From NCBI GenBank assembly GCA_934309345.1, contig CAKRDD010000013.1, positions 1-64,000 of the forward strand: a stretch of 64,000 nt of DNA. The letters run 5' to 3'. Origin of the DNA: an uncultured Mediterraneibacter sp. (lineage in GTDB: Bacteria > Bacillota > Clostridia > Lachnospirales > Lachnospiraceae). Shown one piece after another: positions 1 to 7,405 of the stretch. Numbering within the stretch: position 1 is the stretch's first letter; each line of letters starts with the position of its first letter. Made by a program: the position numbers and the translations under genes. The notes beneath the pieces were generated by a model. It was given only the letters and a program-made list of their open reading frames with translations. It did not search any database and was not told where the DNA came from.

Positions 1-213
1 GGTTTTCATTAAAACTTACTGTCTAATGGTAAGGGTTTTAAAAACTCAATCTGTCCAATCTATAGGGTACATTTTATAATAACTGTTATATTTTGTTATT
101 AAATTCTCCGCAAACCATTGAAAACACTGGATTTGTCGCAGGTGAGCTTTCCCTTATTGTTTCCCTTGTGTTATATCGTCCCACCAGTGTTTACGAACTC
201 TGATAAGGGCAAA
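1..213. other. AT-rich stretch without a recognisable gene
   Basis: I see no convincing start, ribosome binding site or family similarity on either strand. The stretch is AT-rich and leads into the hairpin repeats that follow. The true neighbour on the left lies outside the window. Confidence 0.5.
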
Positions 214-334
214 TACAAGGGTGCAGGACATCCGGTGGATGTCCGCTTTGCACCGACCGTAGCGAAGCGAAGACCACAAGATGTCCAGTGGACATCTGCT
301 CTGTGCCGACCGAAGCGGCAGCGGAGACCAAGAA
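214..334. repeat. Two tandem copies of a ~50-bp hairpin-bearing repeat
   Basis: Two diverged units lie in tandem. The first holds the palindrome GGACATCC-GGT-GGATGTCC followed by a GC-rich tail containing GCACCGACCGTAGCG. The second holds GATGTCC-AGT-GGACATC followed by a similar tail containing GTGCCGACCGAAGCG. The tails are alike while the two hairpins share only part of their sequence, so this looks like a REP/MITE-type intergenic repeat and not coding DNA. Confidence 0.6.
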
Positions 335-437
335 AAATCTATAAAACAGTATAACACAAAATAAAAGTGACATGGTGAACTGATTGAAATGCTTCTGATT
401 TTTGTAGCAAATAATTGATTGAACGATAAGGAGATAA

Positions 438-470
438 GAAACGCTGAGAATAATTTCTTCTCAGCGTTTC
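438..470 (-). terminator. Hairpin after the SdpI-family gene
   Basis: A perfect 13-bp stem, GAAACGCTGAGAA (438-450) with TTCTCAGCGTTTC (458-470), lies seven bases beyond the stop codon of the minus-strand SdpI-family gene. The T-tract is weak on the minus strand, so termination is inferred from position and stem strength. Confidence 0.6.
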
Positions 471-476
471 CGACAA

Positions 477-1511
477 CTATTTTCTTTCCTTTGACACCTT
501 CTCACTTATTCTCTGATAGATTTCCTTTGTCTCTGCGTCATTTTCCCCATTTACAACTAATATTTTTCCATCTATGTTCATGACAACATATGAATGGCAG
601 GAGGCATGAGTGTAGCGGATATAATCTCCGAAGATATCGTTTTTGAAGTTTCCCATAGCATACTTCAGGTTTCCAAAACCATTAGTTCTGTAATCATTAT
701 CGTTCTGCAATACATTTACTTCATAAGAAATGCTGTCAATTTGCGAATACTCCCCTGTATAATCATTCCATCCTTTTGCTTCAATGTTAAAATCACGATC
801 ATTACAACGAATCTGAATGCTTCCACAAAACAAAGTCCATATAGTAAACACAATAGTGGAAATTGCGATGATCAGATGTATCACACTTTTTTTTGTATTA
901 TACTGAATTTTTAAGCCTTCTCCGGTTGCCAGCTTTTTCTTATAAAAAAGGTAGGAGTAGAGAATGCTAATGATTGCAGCTGCCATAATGCTTATAATAT
1001 ACACAACCAGTGCAGCCATGCTTTCCCCAAAAAGTCCACAAATCATACATAAAATACCTGATGCCATCCATAATTTGCCGCTGAATCTATGTGTTGCATT
1101 CCAGTTTTCTTCATCCATTAAAGACCATACAACTCTTATTCCTATGGTATTATTCTGTTTCACTTTTGGCAAATAATTTCCAATAACCATAAACAGCAGT
1201 CCAGTTCCATAGTAAATTACTGCCATAAACAGATTTTCCATATCTGCACCCATATTGACCAGTCTTGCAATACCATTATAGAGTAATGTTATAATTGGTA
1301 TAATCCACATCGTCATTCCTATAATCTTGCGGCTCTGCTGTCTGTTCCGGTTATCATAAAATATTATTGCCACCAGCGCACAATCCGTCACTACAAAAAA
1401 CACATTTGCCCACATGCTCTGTGTACTAGTGAATCCTACTAAAATCCCGATGAGCATTACCAGAACAGAACAAATTAATGAACCTCTATATTTTTTTATC
1501 ATTTCCTTCAT
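477..1511 (-). CDS. SdpI-family multipass membrane protein (immunity/signal type)
   Basis: The 344-residue protein has several hydrophobic segments in its first 215 residues. The central block with GNYLPK, NNTIGIR and ENWNATHR is the SdpI family signature. In Bacillus subtilis SdpI is a membrane protein that gives immunity to the SdpC toxin and sequesters the repressor SdpR. After the last membrane segment a ~120-residue soluble tail resembles a small PH-like domain, an extension absent from the B. subtilis protein. The start overlaps the end of an ArsR-type regulator by 26 bases, as in sdpR-sdpI pairs. No SdpC-like toxin gene is visible nearby, so the inducing signal and substrate are unknown. 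Confidence 0.8.
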   Translation of the reverse strand: MKEMIKKYRGSLICSVLVMLIGILVGFTSTQSMWANVFFVVTDCALVAIIFYDNRNRQQSRKIIGMTMWIIPIITLLYNGIARLVNMGADMENLFMAVIYYGTGLLFMVIGNYLPKVKQNNTIGIRVVWSLMDEENWNATHRFSGKLWMASGILCMICGLFGESMAALVVYIISIMAAAIISILYSYLFYKKKLATGEGLKIQYNTKKSVIHLIIAISTIVFTIWTLFCGSIQIRCNDRDFNIEAKGWNDYTGEYSQIDSISYEVNVLQNDNDYRTNGFGNLKYAMGNFKNDIFGDYIRYTHASCHSYVVMNIDGKILVVNGENDAETKEIYQRISEKVSKERK

Positions 1512-1806
1512 CGTCCGATGCTCCTTTCAAATCTATAATCCACAACATGACATCTTCCAATACGGAAGTGTTTAATTCATAATAAATAAATTTTCCCTCT
1601 CTTTTATTTCGGATTAAATCAGCCTCCTTCAATATTGCCAGATGTCTGGATATAGAAGCTCCCGTTACTGAAAAATGTTCACATATCTCTCCAGCAGAAA
1701 GCCGTCCATTCTTCAATAAATTTAAAATCTCACGTCGTATTGGATCTGCCAGTGCTTTTAATGTATCTTGTATACCCAAGAATTCATCACGCTCCTCATT
1801 TAACAT
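1486..1806 (-). CDS. ArsR/SdpR-family transcriptional repressor
   Basis: This 106-residue protein is a winged-helix regulator of the ArsR class. The motif LKALADPIRREILNLL opens the domain, and the recognition region contains ICEHFSVTGASISRHLAIL. There is no clear metal-binding cysteine cluster (ELCVCDL type), which fits the SdpR branch better than metal sensors. It is co-transcribed and overlaps with the SdpI-family gene downstream. A consensus promoter and a perfect inverted repeat lie directly upstream, so autorepression is likely, with the membrane partner possibly titrating the repressor. Confidence 0.85.
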   Translation of the reverse strand: MLNEERDEFLGIQDTLKALADPIRREILNLLKNGRLSAGEICEHFSVTGASISRHLAILKEADLIRNKREGKFIYYELNTSVLEDVMLWIIDLKGASDDEGNDKKI

Positions 1807-1855
1807 TTAACCTAATTGTTAAATGTATTATAATGCAAGATATGTTATCTGTCAA
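1803..1855 (-). promoter_or_regulatory. sdpR-like promoter and operator
   Basis: On the minus strand TTGACA (1850-1855) and TATAAT (1827-1832) are separated by exactly 17 bases. Just downstream, covering the likely transcription start and the start codon, is the perfect inverted repeat ACATTTAAC (1803-1811) and GTTAAATGT (1818-1826) with a 6-base centre. This is the expected layout for an autorepressing dimeric winged-helix regulator. Confidence 0.85.
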
Positions 1856-2179
1856 CGACTAAATTTTTCTAAAAGAACGTGCTTTGTTCATTAAGGGCAG
1901 AGAGGCTTTTTGTCCCTCTGCCCTTAATAACAGATATCCTATAAATCTTTGCTCCTTGTTTCCAGAAATTTATTTGGCAGGTACGTGAAAGGATGTGTTT
2001 TCTGCATATCATCAAAATGAATAATTGCTATGCCTGACAACAAAAAAAGGACACCTTCAGAAGATGCCGATATGCTTTTCAGCTTCACTTATCACACACA
2101 CCATATTTTCCTGAATAACAGAGAAACAACCGATTTCTCATAATGTACCCGATGGCTACTCAACTGAGCAGCCATCTTT
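1856..2179. other. Intergenic stretch with a strong hairpin
   Basis: The main feature is a perfect 12-bp inverted repeat, TTAAGGGCAGAG (1891-1902) with CTCTGCCCTTAA (1916-1927). It could end a minus-strand transcript arriving from the mobile-element remnant. I see no complete gene here. The right part may be frameshifted tail of the remnant described next. Confidence 0.5.
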
Positions 2180-2483
2180 TCAATTTTCCAGACACCGTCT
2201 GGAATTTTTAATATGCCGGAATACCGTATCCATAGATATTGCTGCTTCCGACTGTGTAACTGTCGTATTTCCTGCCGACCTTGCAGACTGTTTAATTGTT
2301 TTCTCCGTACGTTCCAGAGTTCGGATGCTCTGTTTTCCGACAGGATTGACCGATTGTTTTTGAAGTCGCTTCTCTGCACGCTTGGTCTTGAAATTCTCAA
2401 TTCCCGTTTTGGCTTTCTGATAATTCTGCCTTGTTTCACGCACACCCCATCTGGCTTGTATCTCTTATTTTTATATCAGCCAT
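2180..2483 (-). pseudogene. Remnant of an ICE (Tn1549-like) gene
   Basis: A good Shine-Dalgarno (GAAAGGAGG) precedes an ATG at 2483 that opens with MADIKIRDT, then stops after 15 codons. A neighbouring frame continues with RETRQNYQKAKTGIE and a stretch with TLERTEKTIKQSA. Proteins of Tn1549-type conjugative elements start with MADIKTRE and carry long RTxKTAERT-like repeats before a cell-wall hydrolase domain. The two pieces read as that kind of gene after a deletion and frameshift. No hydrolase domain remains. Family assignment is from memory of those repeats, so moderate confidence. Confidence 0.5.
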
Positions 2484-2502
2484 CGGTTTCCTCCTTTCTC
2501 GA

Positions 2503-2540
2503 AAAAAATAACAGCCTTACGTTTGATTTCGTAAGACTGT
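2503..2540 (-). terminator. Terminator of the zinc-ribbon gene
   Basis: Read on the minus strand, ACAGTCTTACG and CGTAAGGCTGT pair around an 8-base loop and are followed by TATTTTTTT. It lies 30 bases after the zinc-ribbon stop codon, as expected for a rho-independent terminator. Confidence 0.8.
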
Positions 2541-2570
2541 CTCATAATTTCTTTATTGAATTGTAACTGC

Positions 2571-2786
2571 TTAATACTTAAATATAACTGTTTTGCACTC
2601 TTCACAAATTGAAGCAGCTACCCTTGTTCTATGACTTGGTTTAAGCTCTGTGATTTTCACAAAGCCCTCTGCATTTTTCGCATTTTCAAATACTCCCGGT
2701 ACTTTATTTGCAAAGCTAAAAGCACCATCTTTACTGCAAAACAAGTATCCGTCACGCATCTCTTTACCACATTCAAGGCATTTCAT
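2571..2786 (-). CDS. Small zinc-ribbon protein
   Basis: The 71-residue product begins MKCLECGKEM and ends with a second pair CEECKTV, giving a CxxC...CxxC zinc ribbon. It resembles small PF20097/DUF6487-type proteins often found beside regulators and mobile elements. The ATG at 2786 is chosen because GGAGGTG sits the right distance upstream; an earlier in-frame ATG overlaps the preceding gene. It is coupled to the XRE-AbrB regulator upstream, whose stop lies 17 bases before this start. Function unknown; possibly nucleic-acid binding. Confidence 0.7.
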   Translation of the reverse strand: MKCLECGKEMRDGYLFCSKDGAFSFANKVPGVFENAKNAEGFVKITELKPSHRTRVAASICEECKTVIFKY

Positions 2787-2802
2787 TGTATGCACCTCCA
2801 TT

Positions 2803-3243
2803 TCATTCATTTGTCATTTGCCTACTTAATTTTAATGCTTCTTGTACTCGCTGTTCAAAGGCATCTGCCTTTACAAGAGCAATGCCTTCTGCATCATCTC
2901 CGAGAACAACTAATCTGTCGCCTTCATTTAGTTCAAATGTTTCCCTTGCCGCTTTCGGTATTACAATCTGACCTTTGCTGCCGATAGTGACTGTCCCCCA
3001 TAAATGCTTACCTATCGGGGCAGGAGCAATCTTTATATCATCGACTTTATTGTCCTGATGAACAAGTGAATCTATCGTAACGCCATAGTATTTTGCCAGC
3101 TTGTCACACTTATCAATATCAGGATAAGTTTCTCCCTGTTCCCATTTAGAATAGGACTGTCTGGAAATTCCTATCACTTCTGCGACCTGTTCTTGCGTCA
3201 GTCCTTTGATATTACGAAGAAATATCAGGTTATCTGCCAACAC
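2803..3243 (-). CDS. XRE-AbrB fusion regulator
   Basis: The protein joins two DNA-binding modules. Residues ~1-60 form an XRE helix-turn-helix (LTQEQVAEVIGISRQSYSKW), and the C-terminal ~50 residues form a SpoVT-AbrB swapped-hairpin domain (GSKGQIVIPKAARE, then EGDRLVVLGD). I place the start at the GTG at 3243 because GAGGAGG lies seven bases upstream; a longer reading frame back to 3291 runs through the promoter. Such fusions are common next to small orphan genes in Clostridia. It probably regulates its own two-gene operon. Confidence 0.8.
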   Translation of the reverse strand: MLADNLIFLRNIKGLTQEQVAEVIGISRQSYSKWEQGETYPDIDKCDKLAKYYGVTIDSLVHQDNKVDDIKIAPAPIGKHLWGTVTIGSKGQIVIPKAARETFELNEGDRLVVLGDDAEGIALVKADAFEQRVQEALKLSRQMTNE

Positions 3244-3268
3244 TTGTTTCACCTCCTCGTCTACTAAT

Positions 3269-3295
3269 ATTATACGTCCGAGAAAGTACACTTTC
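3269..3295 (-). promoter_or_regulatory. Promoter and operator-like repeat of the XRE-AbrB operon
   Basis: A perfect -10 hexamer TATAAT lies at 3269-3274 on the minus strand. About 8 bases upstream the inverted repeat GAAAGT-2 nt-ACTTTC (3282-3295) spans the spacer and -35 region. A regulator bound there would block its own promoter. Confidence 0.55.
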
Positions 3296-3361
3296 CACCA
3301 TACAAACTTGTCAGAAAAGTATTTTTAATGTTAATTTTACCTGCATTACTCAGATATCTTC

Positions 3362-3535
3362 TTAGCGGTTTGTATAAATAACCGTCTTAAAGACTGCAAT
3401 CACTTCATACTGGTGTCTGTCCGTCAGTGTATCAAAGATAATCGTCTTATTACCTTCCCAAAAGCTCTTGTTTCTGTACTTCATCAGTCCCGTAAGTAAA
3501 AGTGTCCGTTGCTACAAGCAACGCATATTAACATC
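3362..3535 (-). pseudogene. Fragment of a class B sortase gene
   Basis: On the minus strand one frame reads TLLLTGLMKYRNKSFWEGNK followed by TIIFDTLTDRHQYEVIAVFK and TVIYTNR, then a stop at 3362. This matches the middle of class B sortases (NMR..TMF..LMKYKDKSFW..HKTI.F.TL....YEI..VF). An NMR tripeptide upstream is separated by an in-frame stop. The catalytic cysteine region is missing, so it cannot be active. ICEs of the Tn1549 type often carry such a sortase, which agrees with the other remnant 1 kb away. Confidence 0.65.
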
Positions 3536-3574
3536 AGTGCAAAATAAGAACCTATCAATCGTAATTTACAATTT

Positions 3575-3606
3575 AAAAAATGGGCAACTCCGATTGGAAT
3601 TGCCCA
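3575..3606 (-). terminator. Strong rho-independent terminator
   Basis: On the minus strand TGGGCAATTCC (3606-3596) pairs with GGAGTTGCCCA (3591-3581) around a 4-base loop and is followed by six T. It lies directly after the small reading frame at 3608-3823 and could also end transcription from the displaced lysS tail. Confidence 0.85.
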
Positions 3607-3607
3607 C

Positions 3608-3823
3608 TCATTTATTACTCCAAAATCCAACGGCTTTGCCGTTGCCGTGCTTCGCACTCCTTGATTTTGTCGTTGTCACATCAGGTGAAAACAAATACTC
3701 GCTTTGCTCGTGCTTGTTTTCCTGCTGATGTTCCAAATTATGCGATTTTTTCTTGCTTGCACCGATTTCTGCATCAAATGATGTAAGTTTGATGTAAATC
3801 GCTGTTTTTTTAGTTTTTATCAA
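3608..3823 (-). pseudogene. Small orphan reading frame, probably a gene fragment
   Basis: A 71-codon frame ends exactly at the terminator beyond it. The product is polar, rich in K, S and H, and ends HGNGKAVGFWSNK. I do not recognise a family. The only start is a TTG with no Shine-Dalgarno, so this is more likely the tail of a lost longer gene. Its position between the displaced lysS end and ICE remnants suggests mobile-element origin. Confidence 0.3.
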
Positions 3824-3872
3824 ATGAAGTACGTCCCGTCTATTTGGTGAAACGGTACATCTTTACATCATC

Positions 3873-4364
3873 TTAATAAAGCTTAGCACCTGCCGGAATA
3901 TGGTTATCAACCATCAGAAGATGCAGTTCTTCATCCTCTGAATCCTTCAGGTTATTCACTGCTGAAAGCAGCATACCGCAAGACTCGATTCCCATCATCT
4001 TTCTTGGCGGAAGGTTGGTGATTGCGATCAGTGTCTTACCAACTAATTCTTCCGGCTCATAGTAAGAGTGGATTCCGCTTAAGATCGTGCGGTCTGTACC
4101 TGTTCCGTCATCCAGTGTGAACTGAAGGAGCTTCTTGCTCTTCGGAACTGCTACACACTCTTTAACCTTTACGGCACGGAAATCAGATTTGCTGAATGTA
4201 TCGAAATCAACCTCTTCTTCAAATAAAGGCTCAACCTTTACGTTGGAGAAGTCAATCTTCGCGTTGTCTTTGAAGAATCCGTTGTTGTCGTTTGCAGTTG
4301 CTTCTTCTACTGCTCCGGATTTTCCTGCTTTTTTGTCAGAGTCAAGACTCTTCATTGTCGGGAA
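3873..4364 (-). pseudogene. Displaced native 3' end of lysS
   Basis: This frame encodes 160 residues: a variable linker, then a Trbp111/EMAP-type tRNA-binding domain (FDTFSKSDFRAVKVKECV to IPAGAKLY). The last ~126 residues differ from the C-terminus of the intact lysS at 11337 by only about four substitutions, while many third codon positions differ. It has no promoter or ribosome binding site and starts inside the 15-bp att core. The simplest reading is that this is the original lysS 3' end, cut off when the 7.5-kb element integrated. It would rejoin lysS in frame (F-P-T-M-K) upon excision. Confidence 0.85.
4350..4364. other. att core, left end
   Basis: The 15-bp sequence CTTCATTGTCGGGAA here is identical to 11808-11822 and flanking bases differ on both sides. 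Read on the minus strand it encodes F-P-T-M-K of lysS. It marks the left boundary of the integrative element. Directly beside it inside the element is the inverted repeat AATATCG-TC-CGATATT (4363-4378), which may be part of the recombinase core site. Confidence 0.85.
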
Positions 4365-4470
4365 TATCGTCCGATATTACGAATATGTCTTTATATCTTA
4401 TTATAACTGTGTTTCCGTTACCTGTGTTTTATGCTCTGATTTCATAAATCTACACTAATCTTCATAAGTG

Positions 4471-4506
4471 GTCGCAAATCAGTCGCATATTGGTCGCAAT
4501 GTCGCA
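4471..4506. promoter_or_regulatory. GTCGCA direct repeats near the left end (likely integrase arm sites)
   Basis: GTCGCA occurs at 4471, 4482, 4493 and 4501, the first three at an 11-base period, about one helical turn. The same hexamer occurs twice at 11-base spacing near the other end (11734 and 11745). Such direct repeats inside both ends of Tn916-family elements bind the integrase N-terminal domain. Assignment is inferred from spacing and position. Confidence 0.6.
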
Positions 4507-4511
4507 ACCTG

Positions 4512-5762
4512 TTAATTACAAGATTGAGCCTTCTTCTGTTTAGCGAAATACTCGTCAAAATTGATAAGCTCTGATTTTTTCAAATCTTTAGTAGCTTCTG
4601 CATATATGTCCATTGTGGTTTCCGCATCCGCATGTCCCAGAATTTCTTGCATAGCTTTAATATTTACACCTGCTTCACACATTCTGGTTGTAAATGTATG
4701 TCTTAAAGAATGATTACTGAACTTTGGAAGAATAACCACATCTTCTTCATGCTCTTTATCTAACACTTCAAAATTACAATCCCTTATAATTCTTCTCAAA
4801 GCCTTATTAAGTGTTCCTTGATGTTGAACATTACCGAAACGATTTACAAAAATAAAATCTCTATAACCATCAACAACAGCTACACTTTTTATTCCGCATT
4901 CTTCTTGATATTTCTTTTCCATGAAAAAAGCTTCTTTTACTATCGGAAGCATTGGAATTGTTCTTTCTCCTGCTTTTGTTTTAGTCGTATTGATTGCAAA
5001 TATCTGTCCTGCCTCTGTTCTGGTAGAATAGTAAACCAATGTATGATTTACATTGATTATTTCTTCTTCCAAATCAATATCACACCATCTAAGACCTGTA
5101 ATTTCTCCAACACGCATTCCAGTCCACAGCATGATAGTAAAAATAGGATACCATCTATGATACTGTCCCTGTCTGCCAAGAAACTTCTCAAATAAGTCCT
5201 GTTCTTGAACTGTTAAAGCTCTCCTCTTTTCAGTTTGAAAATTCCGAGCTTTTTTAAGTTCTTTTAAAGCATTATCAGAAGGATTATATCTAAGATAATC
5301 ATCTTCCACACCAAGTTCTAATACTTGATGTAGTACAGTATGAATACTATCAATTGTATTAACCTGCACATTTCTTTCATCTGCCAAATAATTATAAAAT
5401 CCTCTGACATCTGAACGCTTTAAATCAACAAGCCTGTTCTTGCCAAAATCGGGTTCAACAAACATGCTATACATATATTTGTAATTTGCAAAAGTATTAT
5501 CTTTTAACCCTCGCTTAATCTGTATCCAACTATTATACAAATCATTAATGGTAAGATTATTTTTATCTGCTCTGACACCATCTAAAACATCACGAAGTAC
5601 GTCTAATTCCTTTTCTCTTAATTTTTCAAGCGTAGTCGCACTAATCGAATGTCGACCGCCACGCTTATCTCTCCATTTGAACTCATAAGTTCCGCTACTT
5701 CTCTGGTATTCGCCCTCTTTCAAAACTCTATTTTTATTGTCCTTGCGTCTCTCTACTGCCAT
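4512..5762 (-). CDS. int: Tyrosine integrase (Tn916 Int type)
   Basis: The 416-residue protein has an N-terminal arm-binding segment (residues ~15-55, SGTYEFKWRDKRGG), a SAM-like core-binding domain (~68-165) and a catalytic domain. Catalytic residues visible: R217 (TGMRVGE), K263 (TKAGERT), H351 and R354 (HSLRHTF), H377 (LGHADAETT) and nucleophile Y387 (DIYAEA). Length and architecture match Tn916-family integrases. It sits at the left end, 147 bases from the att core and transcribed towards it, with GTCGCA repeats between. It should integrate the element at the 15-bp site inside lysS and, with the excisionase, excise it. Confidence 0.95.
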   Translation of the reverse strand: MAVERRKDNKNRVLKEGEYQRSSGTYEFKWRDKRGGRHSISATTLEKLREKELDVLRDVLDGVRADKNNLTINDLYNSWIQIKRGLKDNTFANYKYMYSMFVEPDFGKNRLVDLKRSDVRGFYNYLADERNVQVNTIDSIHTVLHQVLELGVEDDYLRYNPSDNALKELKKARNFQTEKRRALTVQEQDLFEKFLGRQGQYHRWYPIFTIMLWTGMRVGEITGLRWCDIDLEEEIINVNHTLVYYSTRTEAGQIFAINTTKTKAGERTIPMLPIVKEAFFMEKKYQEECGIKSVAVVDGYRDFIFVNRFGNVQHQGTLNKALRRIIRDCNFEVLDKEHEEDVVILPKFSNHSLRHTFTTRMCEAGVNIKAMQEILGHADAETTMDIYAEATKDLKKSELINFDEYFAKQKKAQSCN

Positions 5763-6073
5763 GTAAATCTCCTTTCATAACAACAAAGAGAACACGCTCA
5801 AGCTCATTATAGCTTCAACATGTCCTCATTGTCTACTAAAAGTTACATCTTCTCTATCAAAATTACAGTTTATAAAAACCAAACAATATCCATTTCTTTT
5901 TTTAATCGCTTTCCACCTACCACAGTATTCAATCGAGATCAATGGTAAAGGCTAACGCCGGCAAAATGCCCCATTGACACGATTTCATACAGTGGTTTTT
6001 CTTAGACAAGCAGAATAAAGGCTTATTCTGCTAACATCAGCTTTTAGACTATTATCTTCTCGGCATACACACA
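5763..6073. other. int-xis intergenic stretch with one hairpin
   Basis: No gene is visible. A perfect hairpin AGCAGAATAA (6009-6018) and TTATTCTGCT (6023-6032) with a 4-base loop lies 41 bases after the excisionase stop. It may attenuate readthrough from xis into int, although the T-tract is poor. Confidence 0.5.
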
Positions 6074-6292
6074 TCAAATAGAATACATCTTTTCTAAATA
6101 TTCAGTAAATAATTTTCGTTTTATAAGACGTTTGTTTCCGCACCAGATAACGTAAGGACAATTATCACTATTAGTTAATTCTCTAAGTTTATTCTGACCG
6201 ATTCCATAATACAAAGATGCTTCTTCAAGTGTTAGATTTGCTTTTTCCCACAAAGGAACACATTTTTTATCTATAACAATCACTCCCTTCAA
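6074..6292 (-). CDS. xis: Excisionase, Tn916 Xis family
   Basis: The product is about 70 residues. The segment PLWEKANLTLEEASLYYGIG followed by QNKLREL and a basic tail (NKRLIKRKLFTEYLE) matches Tn916 Xis in length and order. It is a winged-helix DNA-bending protein that directs Int toward excision. The frame overlaps the end of rep. The start is uncertain: the first codon is a TTG inside the Shine-Dalgarno AAGGGAG, so translation may begin at a GTG or a rarer codon slightly downstream. It is placed between rep and int. Confidence 0.8.
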   Translation of the reverse strand: MKGVIVIDKKCVPLWEKANLTLEEASLYYGIGQNKLRELTNSDNCPYVIWCGNKRLIKRKLFTEYLEKMYSI

Positions 6293-7329
6293 TCAAAAGG
6301 TATTTTTACATCATCGTCTATCTCAACAAATTCATCTCTATCCAAATATGCCCTTACCGAATCATATTCCTTAATACTTCCATCCTTTGAATATATAACT
6401 ACTTTGTGAATTCTTCTAAGGAAAGCCTCCCAAGATTCCTTATCTTCTCTTTGTACTTCTGCATACTGTTTTTCTAAAGACCAATTAGAAAGAATATACA
6501 CAGAATTATAGCAAGCATATTTATTAGAAAAACGTGCAGGTAATTCAATAGGATAAATATCACAGTATAGAAGCATTTCACTGATTCTCATCGATGAACG
6601 AAATTCTTCAAACGCTATTACTGGTTGACAGTTATAACTATCAAAAGGATGAGCATAATCTGTCACACGATACACATTTGAATATCCATTTTGTTCTAGT
6701 ACAAAACGAGTTTTTCCTGTTCCGGTAGCTCCACTAATGTAAACCACTTTCAAATCCAGTCTGACTGTTTCTTTATATTTTTCTGTTAATATTATTGTTC
6801 TTACTTTATCTAATTTTTCTATATTTAATATGTAGTCAGCATTAATTGCAAGGATTTCAGCGTTAGAAAGATTTTCCTCCTTTATCATCCTATAAAGCTC
6901 GGACATGTCTTGTCTGCGTCCTTTTGAATCTGGCGGTTGTGTCCCATATTCCTCAAATGTTCCTTCTATTTTCTTTTCTTGTTTTGATTCATCTAATTTC
7001 CATTTACCAGTCTTTTTTATATAATTTACATTATCAGATACAGAACCTTTGCATTTTTCTATGTGCGCTTCTCTAAAATAACGCTTTACCATGCTAAACC
7101 GAACTCTTGATGCAAATACAACAAATATATGTGTATGAAAACAACTTCCCTGCTCATCTGCCATACATATATATATAAGCGTTTTAAAATTGCCACGTAT
7201 CACATCTAATATATGTTTATGTGTCCAGCCTTTTTCTATCGGATCGTTAATCGTAAGCTGATACATGAAGCTCTGAGTATCTTTAATTTTTATCCCCTCC
7301 TTGTGCATTATGTGCAAACTTATGAACAT
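6289..7329 (-). CDS. CRESS-type rolling-circle Rep with SF3 helicase
   Basis: The 346-residue frame carries the full order of CRESS-DNA Rep motifs. The HUH endonuclease has motif I (YQLTIND, ~23-29), motif II (CFHTHIFVVF, H65 and H67) and motif III (NYIKK, catalytic Y103 and K106). The superfamily 3 helicase follows: Walker A GATGTGKT (200-207), Walker B VIAFEEF (237-243) and motif C VYILSN (277-282). Rolling-circle initiators of Tn916 (MobT) lack this helicase; these motifs are those of geminivirus/circovirus-like Reps and of bacterial pCRESS plasmids. Start uncertain: AAGGAGGGG lies inside the frame, pointing to a start near 7287, possibly a non-ATG codon; ATGs are at 7329, 7308 and 7266. 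Confidence 0.85.
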   Translation of the reverse strand: MFISLHIMHKEGIKIKDTQSFMYQLTINDPIEKGWTHKHILDVIRGNFKTLIYICMADEQGSCFHTHIFVVFASRVRFSMVKRYFREAHIEKCKGSVSDNVNYIKKTGKWKLDESKQEKKIEGTFEEYGTQPPDSKGRRQDMSELYRMIKEENLSNAEILAINADYILNIEKLDKVRTIILTEKYKETVRLDLKVVYISGATGTGKTRFVLEQNGYSNVYRVTDYAHPFDSYNCQPVIAFEEFRSSMRISEMLLYCDIYPIELPARFSNKYACYNSVYILSNWSLEKQYAEVQREDKESWEAFLRRIHKVVIYSKDGSIKEYDSVRAYLDRDEFVEIDDDVKIPFD

Positions 7330-7330
7330 G

Positions 7331-7346
7331 CTGTAAAGCCTGTAAA
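7331..7346 (-). repeat. Iteron-like direct repeats next to the origin
   Basis: CTGTAAA occurs at 7331-7337 and 7340-7346, a 9-base period, between the origin hairpin and the bulk of rep. Short direct repeats beside the hairpin are Rep-binding iterons in CRESS replicons. A second pair, GGTGGC twice on the minus strand, lies on the other side at 7420-7431. Function is inferred. Confidence 0.4.
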
Positions 7347-7369
7347 TACAAGGATTACACCTGTTTGTG

Positions 7370-7398
7370 CAGGGTTGGGTAATACTAAGCCAACCCTG
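7370..7398 (-). promoter_or_regulatory. Hairpin origin with CRESS nonanucleotide TAGTATTAC
   Basis: A perfect 9-bp stem, CAGGGTTGG (7370-7378) and CCAACCCTG (7390-7398), encloses an 11-base loop. On the minus strand, the coding strand of rep, the loop reads CTTAGTATTAC. TAGTATTAC is exactly the nonanucleotide of circoviruses (family consensus NANTATTAC), where Rep nicks between TATT and AC. Position (just upstream of rep, same strand) and structure match CRESS origins. It also lies between the coupling-protein gene and rep, where Tn916 has its oriT. Confidence 0.85.
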
Positions 7399-7405
7399 TT
7401 GCGGA

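Noticed and set aside
118..373. Short open frames across the repeats at the left edge
   Set aside because: They run through hairpin repeats on both strands, have no ribosome binding sites and no family resemblance.
4363..4380. Second ATATTAC-like sequence beside the att core
   Set aside because: CGATATTAC matches only part of the CRESS nonamer and is in a stem, not a loop; I treat the inverted repeat as part of the recombination site.
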